From assembly GCA_009886115.1 (NCBI GenBank), contig VFJJ01000051.1:1-64000 (forward strand): a stretch of 64,000 nt of DNA. The letters run 5' to 3'. Made by a program: the position numbers and the translations under genes. The stretch's first letter is position 1. Each line of letters begins with the position of its first letter. This document shows positions 8,826 to 16,992 of the stretch, in pieces. The DNA is from Actinomycetota bacterium (GTDB taxonomy: Bacteria; Actinomycetota; Acidimicrobiia; IMCC26256; VFJJ01). Under the pieces are notes generated by a model. The model saw nothing but the letters and a program-made list of their open reading frames with translations. It did not search any database and had not been told where the DNA came from.

Positions 8826-11534
8826 CTACGAGCGCAGGGCGAGGCTCTGCTCGTACTCGTCGACGGTCATCAGGACGGTCCGGGCCTTCGACCCTTCGGA
8901 CGGTCCCACGACGCCCCGCTGCTCGAGCAGATCCATGATGCGCCCGGCCCGGGCGAAGCCCACCCGCAGCTTGCGCTGGAGCATGCTGGTCGAGCCGAGC
9001 TGGGACCGCACGATCATCTCCATCGCCGCCACGATCAGGTCGTCGTCGACGTCGTCGGCGGTACCACCCCCGCCCGTCGAACCGCCGGTGGCGTCAGGCC
9101 CGCCCGGGCCCCCCTCGGCGATCCCGTCGACGTACGACAGCTCCTCGACCTGGCGCTTCCAGTGGATCGAGACCTTGCGGATGTCGGCCTCGTCGATCCA
9201 CGCGCCCTGGATGCGCTGCGCCGTCCCCGACGAGGCCGCCAGCAGGAGCATGTCACCCTTGCCGATGAGCTTCTCCGCCCCGGCCTGATCGAGGATGACT
9301 CGGGAGTCGGCGATCGACGACACCGAGAACGCCAGGCGCGACGGCACGTTGGCCTTGATCACGCCGGTGATGACATCGACGGATGGCCGCTGCGTGGCGA
9401 TCACGAGGTGGATGCCGACCGCCCGGGCCATCTGGGCGATCCGGCAGATGCTCGTCTCGACGTCTCGGGCGGCGACCATCATGAGGTCGTTGAGCTCGTC
9501 GACCACGATGAGGATGAACGGCAGCCGCTCGTAGCGCGGCTCGCCGGTGGTGGTCTCGCTCGGTGCGCCGTTGATGGCTGCCAGCTCGCCCCGGTCGTAG
9601 GCCGCGTTGTAGCCGGTGATGTCGCGGACGCCGACCTCGGACAGCACGTCGTAGCGCCGCTCCATCTCGCGCACCGCCCAATCGAGGGCGTTGGCCGCCT
9701 TCTTGGGGTCGACCACGACCGCCGTGAGCAGGTGGGGCAGGTCGTTGTAGGCGGTCAACTCGACCCGCTTGGGGTCGATGAGGATCATCCGCACCTGGTC
9801 GGGCGTGGCCCGCATCAGGATCGACGTGATGATCGAGTTGATGCAGCTCGACTTGCCGGCACCGGTCGCGCCAGCGATCAGCACGTGCGGCATCGTCGCC
9901 ATGTTGGCGGTCACGGGGCGACCGGCGATATCGCGTCCGATGCCGACCTCGAGCGGATGGACGGCCGCGGCAGCCTCGGGCGAGCTGAGGATCCCTCCGA
10001 GCGAGACCAGCTGCCGCTGGCGGTTCGGCACCTCGACCCCGATGGCCGAACGCCCGGGGATGGGCGCCAGGATGCGCACGTCGGCCGACGCCATGGCGTA
10101 GGAGATGTCCTTGGTCAGCGAGGTCACCTTGTTGACCTTCACGCCGGCGGCGAGCTCGAGCTCGTACCGGGTGACGGTGGGCCCCACGGTCATCCCGACC
10201 AGGCTGGCTTCGACGCCGAACTGGTGGAGCGTGGCCTCGAGCGTCCGGCCGCCCTCCTCGACGAGCTTGCGGTCGATCGGCCGGGCGGCGCCGTTCGACA
10301 ACAGGCCCAACGGTGGCAGCTTCCAGTGCCCGGTCGGCTGCTCGGCGCCGAGGCGCATGGCCAGCTGCTCGCCGTCGACGGGGGGTGCGTCGTCGACCGG
10401 GGCGGTCCGAGGTCGCGTTCGGCGCCCGGCGGCCTCGACGCTCGGGCCGGCGGGAGTCGCGGGAGTCGATGGGGCGGACCCCGCGACCTCCACGGGGTGC
10501 TCGGGTGCCGGGGCCGCATCGTGGACCTGGTCACCATGGTCACCCTGGTCGTACAGGCTGAGCACGACTCGAGCGTCGCGGGCCCGGTCCCGTCGAGCGC
10601 GATCACCCCCACGGGAGCGGGGCGCGTCGGTGCCGAGATCGAGCATCGCATCGACAGGATCGTCGGCATCGTCGGCATAGACGGCGTCGACGGGTGCCCG
10701 TCGTGACGGGCGCGAGTACTCTTCGAGGGAGCCCAGGGCCCGGATCGAGCTGATCATCGAACCCATGGCCCACCGGATGCTGACGCCGCAACCCCGGAGG
10801 ACCCGGCGGACCGAGATGCCGCTGGCCACGATGAAGCCCAACGTGGCGATGCAGATCAGGACCGAGGCCGCGCCCCAGCGGGCCAACCCGGCCTCGAGCG
10901 TGCCGCCGACGAGAGCCCCGAGCAGCCCCCCGGCGCGACGCAGCGAGTCGAGGGTCCCGTCACCGACGGGAGCGTCGCTGAAGATGTGGAGCAAGCCGAT
11001 CCACGCGCCGAACAAGATCGGCAGCCCGACAGCGACGCGCACCACCGGGGAGGCCGGACGCTCCCCTGTCGGGGAGCCCGGTGTCCGCACCAACCCGGTC
11101 GAGCTGTCCGAGCCCGTGAGCAACACGCCGCCGACGAGCACCGCGACCACCGGCAGCACGTAGCGGCCCAGCCCGACCAGGGCGCCCGACGCCAGCCGGA
11201 TCGACCGGCCCAACGGGCCCGACTGGTCGACGTAGACGCCCAGCGCGACGACGATCCCGAGCGAGACCGAGGCCAGGCCCCAAACGTCACGACGGTGGTA
11301 CCGCAGGACCCGGGCCGCGGCGGCCGTTGCTCGCGACGGCTCGCGTTCACGCCGACGAGCGGGAACCGACCGGTCGTGACGGGACGGTCGTCGACCAGCA
11401 CGGGCGCCGGCAGCGGGACGGGCCCGGCTGGCGTCACCGGGCCGGGGCTTGGCCCGAGCCACCGGCCGAGCGCGGGGAGTTGGTTGCTGACGCCCGCGCG
11501 ACGGTGTGCTCTTGCGTGTCGATGATCCACTCAC
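8826..11534 (-). CDS. ftsK: DNA translocase FtsK/SpoIIIE
   Basis: Septum-anchored ATPase that pumps chromosomal DNA during division. A basic Arg/Pro N-terminus (1-80) is followed by about four membrane helices (84-241), a charged linker to ~400, then the motor: Walker A at G555-S562 (GATGAGKS), Walker B ending D679-E680 (VVDELNDL), and a gamma winged-helix domain (about 835-895) for KOPS reading. The Walker B follow-on is LNDL rather than the common FADL. At 902 residues it is full length. The start is GTG at 11534, with TACGGT six bases upstream, so leaderless. It lies downstream of rnj. Confidence 0.97.
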   Translation of the reverse strand: MSGSSTRKSTPSRGRQQPTPRARPVARAKPRPGDASRARPAAGARAGRRPSRHDRSVPARRREREPSRATAAAARVLRYHRRDVWGLASVSLGIVVALGVYVDQSGPLGRSIRLASGALVGLGRYVLPVVAVLVGGVLLTGSDSSTGLVRTPGSPTGERPASPVVRVAVGLPILFGAWIGLLHIFSDAPVGDGTLDSLRRAGGLLGALVGGTLEAGLARWGAASVLICIATLGFIVASGISVRRVLRGCGVSIRWAMGSMISSIRALGSLEEYSRPSRRAPVDAVYADDADDPVDAMLDLGTDAPRSRGGDRARRDRARDARVVLSLYDQGDHGDQVHDAAPAPEHPVEVAGSAPSTPATPAGPSVEAAGRRTRPRTAPVDDAPPVDGEQLAMRLGAEQPTGHWKLPPLGLLSNGAARPIDRKLVEEGGRTLEATLHQFGVEASLVGMTVGPTVTRYELELAAGVKVNKVTSLTKDISYAMASADVRILAPIPGRSAIGVEVPNRQRQLVSLGGILSSPEAAAAVHPLEVGIGRDIAGRPVTANMATMPHVLIAGATGAGKSSCINSIITSILMRATPDQVRMILIDPKRVELTAYNDLPHLLTAVVVDPKKAANALDWAVREMERRYDVLSEVGVRDITGYNAAYDRGELAAINGAPSETTTGEPRYERLPFILIVVDELNDLMMVAARDVETSICRIAQMARAVGIHLVIATQRPSVDVITGVIKANVPSRLAFSVSSIADSRVILDQAGAEKLIGKGDMLLLAASSGTAQRIQGAWIDEADIRKVSIHWKRQVEELSYVDGIAEGGPGGPDATGGSTGGGGTADDVDDDLIVAAMEMIVRSQLGSTSMLQRKLRVGFARAGRIMDLLEQRGVVGPSEGSKARTVLMTVDEYEQSLALRS

Positions 11535-11540
11535 GCCCCA

Positions 11541-11546
11541 ACCGTA
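11541..11546 (-). promoter_or_regulatory. -10 element TACGGT of leaderless ftsK
   Basis: The minus strand reads TACGGT, six bases (TGGGGC), then the ftsK GTG. It is the same geometry as at miaB, rimO, rnj and dapB. Confidence 0.6.
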
Positions 11547-11642
11547 ACATCAGCAACAGGGCGCGACCGGGCTTTCACGACCGGGCCGGCACCGCTGCAC
11601 TCTCCCGGCCGGGGTCGAAGCGACGCCGGGGATCGACGTCGC

Positions 11643-13352
11643 TCACACCTCCATGATCACCGGCACCACGATGGGGCGGCGCTTGGTGGCCTTGGTGATG
11701 TAGCGCTGGAGCGCGAGACGGATCCGGTTCTCGAGGGCCTCGATCGCGACGAGCCCGTCCATGAACGGCGGATCGGACAGCGCAGCCTCGGCGACGGCCT
11801 CGGCGCCGACGAGCAGGTCCTCGGAGTCGGGCATGTAGATCCAACCCCGGGTGACGATCTCGGGCCCGCTCACGAGCGCTCCGGTCTGGGTGTCGATGGA
11901 GGCGACGACCACGACCATCCCCTCCTCGGAGAGCACGCGCCGATCGCGCAGCACGCCCCGGCCGATGTCGCCCACGATCCCGTCGACGAACAGGTACCCC
12001 GACGACACCGCCGAACGCTCGACCGACACGCCGCCGTTGGTGAGCACCACGGCGTCGCCGTCCTGGCAGATCATCACGCGGTCCTCGGGCATGCCGACGG
12101 CCCGGGCCAGGCGGGTGTGGTGCACGAGATGGCGGTACTCGCCGTGGATCGGCACGAAGTACTCGGGCTGCACGATGCGCAGCAGGCGCTTGAGATCCTC
12201 GGCCGAGGCATGCCCCGAGACGTGCACCGGGTGAATGCCACCGTGCACGACATCGGCGCCACGGCGGTGGAACCCGTTGATCGTGCGATGGACGTTGTGC
12301 TCGTTGCCGGGGATGGGCGTGGCCGAGAAGATGACGAGGTCGTCGGCTCCGACCTTGAGCCACTTCGACTGACCGGCCGCCATGAGCGACAGGGCCGACA
12401 TGGGCTCGCCCTGCGAGCCGGTGCAGATGATGCAGATCTCCGACGGCTGGTACCGGTCGATCTCCTCGATCGGGATCACCGACGATGCAGGTACGGGGAA
12501 CAGACCCATCTGGCGCGCCAGCGAGACGTTGTTGCCCATCGAGCGACCGAGGAACGCGATGCGCCGATGCTCGGACACCGCGGCCTCGGCGATCTGCTGC
12601 ACCCGGTGCAGGTGCGACGAGAAGCAGGCGCTGATGATGCGCTTGCCTCGGTTCTCGGCGAACACGCGCCGCAACTCGGGACCGACGCTCGACTCCGATC
12701 CGGTGTGGCCGGGCTCTTCGGCGTTGGTCGAGTCGGACAGCAGCAGCCTGATGCCGTCTTTGGCGATCGACTCGATCAGCGCCAGATCGGTGAATCGGCC
12801 GTCGACGGGCGCCTCGTCGAGCTTGAAGTCGCCCGAGTGCAAGATGGTGCCCTGGGGCGTGAAGAACGCAATCGCGTTGGCGTGCGGTACCGAGTGGGTG
12901 ACCGGGATGAACTGCACGTCGATGGGACCGACGCGCACACGCTGGCCGTCGGGCACCGGACGGAGCTCGGTGCGGTGCATCACCCCGTGCTCTTCGAGAC
13001 GGCCCTTGGCCATCCGGAGGGTGAGCTCGGCGCCGTACATGGGGACCTGGAGATCGGCGAGCAGGTGGGCCATGCCGCCCACGTGGTCCTCGTGCCCGTG
13101 GGTCAGGAGGACGGCGTCGACCCGGTCGGCGTTGTCGCGCAGGTACGTGAAGTCGGGGAGCACGAAGTCGACCCCGGGCATGGCGTGGTCGGGGAACATC
13201 AGGCCGAAGTCGACGACCAGGATCCGTCCGTTCACCTCGATGCAGGCGCAGTTGCGACCGATCTCGCCCAGCCCGCCGAGGAAGATGACCCGGACCGAGT
13301 CGTCGCTGGCCTCTCTGGTCGAGGTTCGCGATCGCTTCTCTGGATTGGCCAC
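11643..13352 (-). CDS. rnj: ribonuclease J
   Basis: Metallo-beta-lactamase/beta-CASP nuclease with 5'-3' exonuclease and endonuclease activity in mRNA decay and rRNA maturation. The zinc motif HGHEDHVGG lies near residue 85, the beta-CASP middle and the C-terminal domain follow, and the 569-residue length is normal. A Ser/Arg/Thr-rich tag of ~20 residues precedes the fold. The start is GTG at 13352 with TAGGTT six bases upstream (leaderless). In many Actinobacteria dapA lies immediately upstream of rnj; here the upstream neighbour is a divergent zinc-ribbon gene. Confidence 0.96.
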   Translation of the reverse strand: MANPEKRSRTSTREASDDSVRVIFLGGLGEIGRNCACIEVNGRILVVDFGLMFPDHAMPGVDFVLPDFTYLRDNADRVDAVLLTHGHEDHVGGMAHLLADLQVPMYGAELTLRMAKGRLEEHGVMHRTELRPVPDGQRVRVGPIDVQFIPVTHSVPHANAIAFFTPQGTILHSGDFKLDEAPVDGRFTDLALIESIAKDGIRLLLSDSTNAEEPGHTGSESSVGPELRRVFAENRGKRIISACFSSHLHRVQQIAEAAVSEHRRIAFLGRSMGNNVSLARQMGLFPVPASSVIPIEEIDRYQPSEICIICTGSQGEPMSALSLMAAGQSKWLKVGADDLVIFSATPIPGNEHNVHRTINGFHRRGADVVHGGIHPVHVSGHASAEDLKRLLRIVQPEYFVPIHGEYRHLVHHTRLARAVGMPEDRVMICQDGDAVVLTNGGVSVERSAVSSGYLFVDGIVGDIGRGVLRDRRVLSEEGMVVVVASIDTQTGALVSGPEIVTRGWIYMPDSEDLLVGAEAVAEAALSDPPFMDGLVAIEALENRIRLALQRYITKATKRRPIVVPVIMEV

Positions 13353-13358
13353 GGGGCG

Positions 13359-13364
13359 AACCTA
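13359..13364 (-). promoter_or_regulatory. -10 element TAGGTT of leaderless rnj
   Basis: The minus strand reads TAGGTT, six bases (CGCCCC), then the rnj GTG. Confidence 0.6.
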
Positions 13365-13484
13365 CCAGTTGCAGCGGGTTCGGCACCGTGGTCAGGGCGT
13401 GACCGGGCTGCCTGCCCGGCCACGTGTGCGAGCCGCGTGTCGGGGTACGTCCGGGGGGTGCCCGAGGGCTCGTACCGGGCCCGA

Positions 13485-13490
13485 TAGGGT
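13485..13490 (+). promoter_or_regulatory. candidate -10 TAGGGT for the zinc-ribbon gene
   Basis: TAGGGT lies 28 bases before the GTG at 13513 on the plus strand. Unlike the leaderless cases, there is room for an AGGAGG at 13501-13506, so this unit has a short leader. Confidence 0.4.
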
Positions 13491-13512
13491 GGCGCCAACG
13501 AGGAGGTGCCCC

Positions 13513-14160
13513 GTGGCCCAGTGTCGGACGTGCGGGAATTCGGTCAGCGAGCAGAGCCCCTATTGCAGTCGGTGCGGAACGCCCGACCCGGCTCAGGCCG
13601 TGGGCCCGCCCCCTCCGCCGGCGCCAGCTGCGCCCCCGGCCTGGCTCGCGGGCGCCGGTCAGCCGCCCGCACCGGGACAGCCGGGCAGCTGGGGTCCGGG
13701 CCCGGCTCCGGGCGGACCGCCGCCGCCGACGCCGGTCGTGAAGAAGAGGTCACCAGCCAACAAGGCGGTCAGGATCGTCGCCGGGATCGTCGCCGCGTTC
13801 CTGGTCGTCGTCATCGTCATCGCCGCCACCAGCTCCAACGGCGACGACGAGCCGGCGGCGGGCGACGTCGTCACCGACGGCACGACCAGGTTCCCCGACG
13901 ACGTGTTCGAGGAGGTGATCGGCGCGTGCGTCACCGGCGTGGGCTCCGACAGTCCTGGCGCCACCCCGAGCCAGATCCGCAGCTTCTGCGAGTGCACCTG
14001 GAACGAGGCCCAGCGCAGCGGCATCCCGTTCTCGCGGTTCACCGGCCAGGAGAAGGCATCGGCGTCAGGCACCTCGACGACGAGATCTCCGTCCGCCGCC
14101 ACGCCAGACGATGTTCAAGCGGTCTTCGACACCTGCCAGGAGGAGCTCGCCGAAGCCTGA
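13513..14160 (+). CDS. zinc-ribbon single-pass membrane protein
   Basis: A 215-residue protein of unknown role. The N-terminus is a zinc ribbon (CRTC near residue 4 and CSRC near 18), followed by a Pro/Ala/Gly-rich linker (about 28-76), basic residues, one membrane helix (VAGIVAAFLVVVIVIAA, about 90-106) and an outward domain. That domain contains three or four cysteines (around ACVTG, CECTW and TCQEE), which could form disulphides. The GTG at 13513 follows AGGAGG at 13501-13506 with six bases between. It is divergent from rnj and convergent with the thiolase. The topology suggests a sensor or scaffold linking cytoplasm to envelope, but this is a guess. Confidence 0.85.
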   Translation: MAQCRTCGNSVSEQSPYCSRCGTPDPAQAVGPPPPPAPAAPPAWLAGAGQPPAPGQPGSWGPGPAPGGPPPPTPVVKKRSPANKAVRIVAGIVAAFLVVVIVIAATSSNGDDEPAAGDVVTDGTTRFPDDVFEEVIGACVTGVGSDSPGATPSQIRSFCECTWNEAQRSGIPFSRFTGQEKASASGTSTTRSPSAATPDDVQAVFDTCQEELAEA

Positions 14161-14196
14161 TGGCCTCACAGCCTGTACGGCACCGCCCGAGAGGCG

Positions 14197-15393
14197 TCAG
14201 CCCAGCTCGCTGCCCACGATGGCCACGAAGCTCACGCAGGCACCGGGGCGTCCACCCAGGTTGTGGGTCAGGGCCAGGTTCTTGCCGGCGGCCACCGACG
14301 GGATCTGGCGGGCCCCGGCTTCGCCGCGGAGTTGCATCCAGCACTCGAAGAGCATCCGCAGGCCCGATGCCCCGATGGGATGGCCGAACGACTTGAGGCC
14401 ACCGTCAGGGTTGACGGGCAGCTCACCGTCGAGGTCGAACACCCCTGCCAGCACGTCCTTCCAGCCCAGACCCCGCTCCGAGAAACCCAGGTCCTCCATG
14501 AGCACGAGCTCGGTGGGCGTGAAGCAGTCGTGCACCTCGGCCATCGCCAGTTGCGCGCGCGGGTTCGTGACCCCGGCCTGGCGGTAGGCGTCCTCGGCCG
14601 AGCGCACGACCTCGAGGAACGTCGTGTAGTCGTAGTCGGGGTCGATCGGACCCGACGCCGGACCGGCCACGAACGAGAGCGCCTTGACGTACAACGGGTT
14701 CGGGCAGTACCGGTGGGCGTCCTCGGCCCGCACGATGATGGCCGCCGCGGAACCGTCGGAGACGCCCGAGCAGTCGAACACACCGAGTTGGCCAGCCACC
14801 AAGGGTGCCGCGGCGATGGTCTCGCACGACACCTCCTTGCGGAACTGCGCCCGGGCGTTGAGCGCCCCGTTCTTGTGGTTCTTCCATGCGATTCGGGTGA
14901 TGACGTCCTTGAGCTCCTGGGCATCGAGCCCGTAGCGATTCGCGTAGGCCGGTGCCAGGTACGAGAACGCGGCGGGGGCTGCGATGCCGATGGCGCTGCC
15001 GTCGTTGGTGGGGTTGGGCGTGACCAGACCCGAGTAGCCGGAGTCCTTCAGCTTCTCGACGCCGATGGCCATGGCCGTGTCGTAGGCGCCCGAGGCGATG
15101 GCGTAGCAGGCGTTCCGGAACGCCTCCGAGCCCGTCGCGCAGTAGTTCTCAATGCGCGTCACGGGCTTGTAGTCGAGCTGGAGGGGTCGCGACAGCGTGA
15201 GGCCGCTCACACCCGAGCCCATGGTGCCGACCCAGAATGCGTCGACGTCGTCGATGCCCAGCCCGGCCGAGGCCAGCGCGTCGGCCGATGACGAGAGCAG
15301 CAGGTCGTCGACCGACTGGTCCCAGTGCTCGCCGAAGGGCGTGCACCCCATCCCGATGATCGCCACCCGGTCGCGAATCCCGTTCGACGCCAT
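14197..15393 (-). CDS. thiolase family protein (SCP2/archaeal acetoacetyl-CoA type)
   Basis: A 398-residue thiolase-fold enzyme acting on CoA thioesters. The nucleophile is C85 in NYCATGSE; HDCFT and the GHPIGASG loop near the C-terminus supply the other catalytic groups. It belongs to the short SCP2/archaeal branch, which lacks the long loop domain of FadA/AtoB. Members pair with DUF35 proteins, as in archaeal thiolase/HMG-CoA synthase complexes and in steroid side-chain aldolases. The ATG at 15393 has GGGGAG upstream; in-frame sequence further upstream crosses a palindrome and is not coding. It is the last gene of the liv/CoA-enzyme run, after the HMG-CoA-synthase-like/DUF35 fusion. The direction of reaction and the substrate are unknown. 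Confidence 0.88.
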   Translation of the reverse strand: MASNGIRDRVAIIGMGCTPFGEHWDQSVDDLLLSSSADALASAGLGIDDVDAFWVGTMGSGVSGLTLSRPLQLDYKPVTRIENYCATGSEAFRNACYAIASGAYDTAMAIGVEKLKDSGYSGLVTPNPTNDGSAIGIAAPAAFSYLAPAYANRYGLDAQELKDVITRIAWKNHKNGALNARAQFRKEVSCETIAAAPLVAGQLGVFDCSGVSDGSAAAIIVRAEDAHRYCPNPLYVKALSFVAGPASGPIDPDYDYTTFLEVVRSAEDAYRQAGVTNPRAQLAMAEVHDCFTPTELVLMEDLGFSERGLGWKDVLAGVFDLDGELPVNPDGGLKSFGHPIGASGLRMLFECWMQLRGEAGARQIPSVAAGKNLALTHNLGGRPGACVSFVAIVGSELG

Positions 15394-15414
15394 CGTTTCG
15401 CTCCCCACATCTCG

Positions 15415-15461
15415 AAATTTGTGCAGAAATCGTCGCCTGGCGACGATTTCTGCACAAATTT
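15415..15461. repeat. 47-base perfect palindrome (23-base arms)
   Basis: Arms 15415-15437 and 15439-15461 are exact reverse complements around a single T. The outer part is AT-rich (AAATTTGTGCAGAAAT), unlike the surrounding DNA; the inner part is CGTCGCC/GGCGACG. It lies between the fusion gene stop (15474) and the thiolase start (15393). No T-tract follows, so it is not a textbook terminator. It could be an mRNA processing hairpin, an operator or a REP-like element. Confidence 0.9.
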
Positions 15462-15473
15462 GGGCTGGTGCTG

Positions 15474-16901
15474 TCAGCCCCGGATGGGGCGGGCTTTCCA
15501 GAAGTAGTTGTGCACCGTACCGAGCGGCGAGGTGTAGAGCCGCCGGAAGGTCATTTCGACGCGCTGGCCGATCGCCACCTCGGCGGCCACGCAGTCGGTC
15601 AGCTCCACGTTGAACCGGCCTCCGCCGTCGAAGTCGATGATCGCCGCCACGAGAGGAGGCGACGGCGAGTAGGCCAGACGGTCGATCGTGTACGTGACGA
15701 TCGTGGCTCTCCGGTCGGCCATGGGGATTGCCTCGAAGCGGTCGACCGTCCGGCACTTGGGGCAGACCCGCTGCGGTGGCAACGTGATCGCCGAGCACGC
15801 CAGGCACCGGTTGCCGACGAACGCGTACTTCCACGATTCGTTGCGCAGCCCGGGCGGGGCCATGGGCCGCTCGGGATCGGGCCGGCGAGGCGGGTCGCGA
15901 TCGAGGAAACCTCGCCAGGTGAGGAAGTCGGTGTACGGGAGCCCGCCGCGGCCCGAAGAGGCCAGCTCAGCGACCGTGGCCGTCGGCCGGTAGGCAACCA
16001 GGGCTTCGGTGGTGCGCCACACGAGGGCGTCGGCTCCGTCGGCTAGAACCACCTGGAGGATGGTCTGGGCCGGCGCGGCCCGATCGAGCGCCGAGGCGAG
16101 CAACAGGTTGGGCGCCGCCGCTCCCGTGTTGCCGATGGTGGAAACGAAGTCGTCGACGAGGGCTTCCTTGCGGGCGCCGATCCGGGCCCGCACGACGCCG
16201 ACGGCACGGGCGTGCAGGCCGGCCACGACGAGATGGTCGACCTCGTCGATCGTGATGCCCGCCGCCTTCAAGGCATCGGTGACCGCCGCCTCCGCGAGCG
16301 GCACGTACGCATGCTCGCCGAAGCGGTCCTCCCAGGTCCTCGATGCCGGCTCACCCGGGGTGCGCCACCGGTCGAGGAACTCGGTCGTAGCACTGGCTCG
16401 TCCGAGCAGCTCACAGATCACCGGCGCCTCCGGGGTGCCCTCGCCCAGGAGCACCGCGACCGCACCATCACCGCCGTCGCGCTCGTCGGCTGAGGACGGC
16501 AGACCGGTCCGAACGTCGGAGGTGACGACGAGCGTCGCCCCGGGACCGCCCTGTCGTACCCCGGCCAGCGTCGCGGCCACGCCCGAGCGCACCGACCCGG
16601 CCATGTCGGCGGCCAGCACCGAATGGTCGAGCCGGAGTGCGGCGTGCACGCCGACGGCGTTGGTCTTGTCGGCATACGCCGGAACGGTCGTCGAGAGCCA
16701 CAACTGGTCGGGACGAACGCCCGGGGTCGCCCCCAGCGCGGCGCGCCCGGCCTCGACGGCCATCGAGGTGCTGTCCTCGTCGTACGACGCGACGCTGCGC
16801 GTGCCCCGTCCGCCTCCGCTTCCCAGCGCCGCACCGATGGCTGACCGATCGAGCCGCCAGTACGGCACGTACACGCCGTACCCCAGCACTCCCCTGCTCA
16901 T
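15474..16901 (-). CDS. HMG-CoA synthase-like domain fused to DUF35 OB-fold
   Basis: A 475-residue fusion. Residues 1-~310 follow the 3-hydroxy-3-methylglutaryl-CoA synthase/KAS III thiolase fold (opening VLGYGVYVPYWRL, late GNTGAAAPN). Residues ~350-475 are a DUF35 unit: a rubredoxin-like zinc ribbon C366-x2-C369/C380-x2-C383 and an OB fold. In archaea separate thiolase, DUF35 and HMG-CoA synthase subunits form one channelling complex; here two are fused and the thiolase is next door. The expected nucleophile position appears to be V104 (AGSVRSG), and the upstream Glu motif reads STTVPAY, so condensation activity is doubtful. The ATG at 16901 follows AGGAGG at 16905-16910. The fold is secure, the reaction is not. 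Confidence 0.85.
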   Translation of the reverse strand: MSRGVLGYGVYVPYWRLDRSAIGAALGSGGGRGTRSVASYDEDSTSMAVEAGRAALGATPGVRPDQLWLSTTVPAYADKTNAVGVHAALRLDHSVLAADMAGSVRSGVAATLAGVRQGGPGATLVVTSDVRTGLPSSADERDGGDGAVAVLLGEGTPEAPVICELLGRASATTEFLDRWRTPGEPASRTWEDRFGEHAYVPLAEAAVTDALKAAGITIDEVDHLVVAGLHARAVGVVRARIGARKEALVDDFVSTIGNTGAAAPNLLLASALDRAAPAQTILQVVLADGADALVWRTTEALVAYRPTATVAELASSGRGGLPYTDFLTWRGFLDRDPPRRPDPERPMAPPGLRNESWKYAFVGNRCLACSAITLPPQRVCPKCRTVDRFEAIPMADRRATIVTYTIDRLAYSPSPPLVAAIIDFDGGGRFNVELTDCVAAEVAIGQRVEMTFRRLYTSPLGTVHNYFWKARPIRG

Positions 16902-16992
16902 GGTCCTCCTTGTCGACGGGCGACGCCGCGATGAGCAACCTGGCACCCGCGCTGGAACCCATGGCGCCAGCGCGGGTCTCGGTGATGGAAGC

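Noticed and set aside
11575-13386. A 603-codon minus-strand frame overlapping rnj
   Set aside because: Arg/His/Gly-rich translation; the rnj frame has all metallo-beta-lactamase and beta-CASP motifs.
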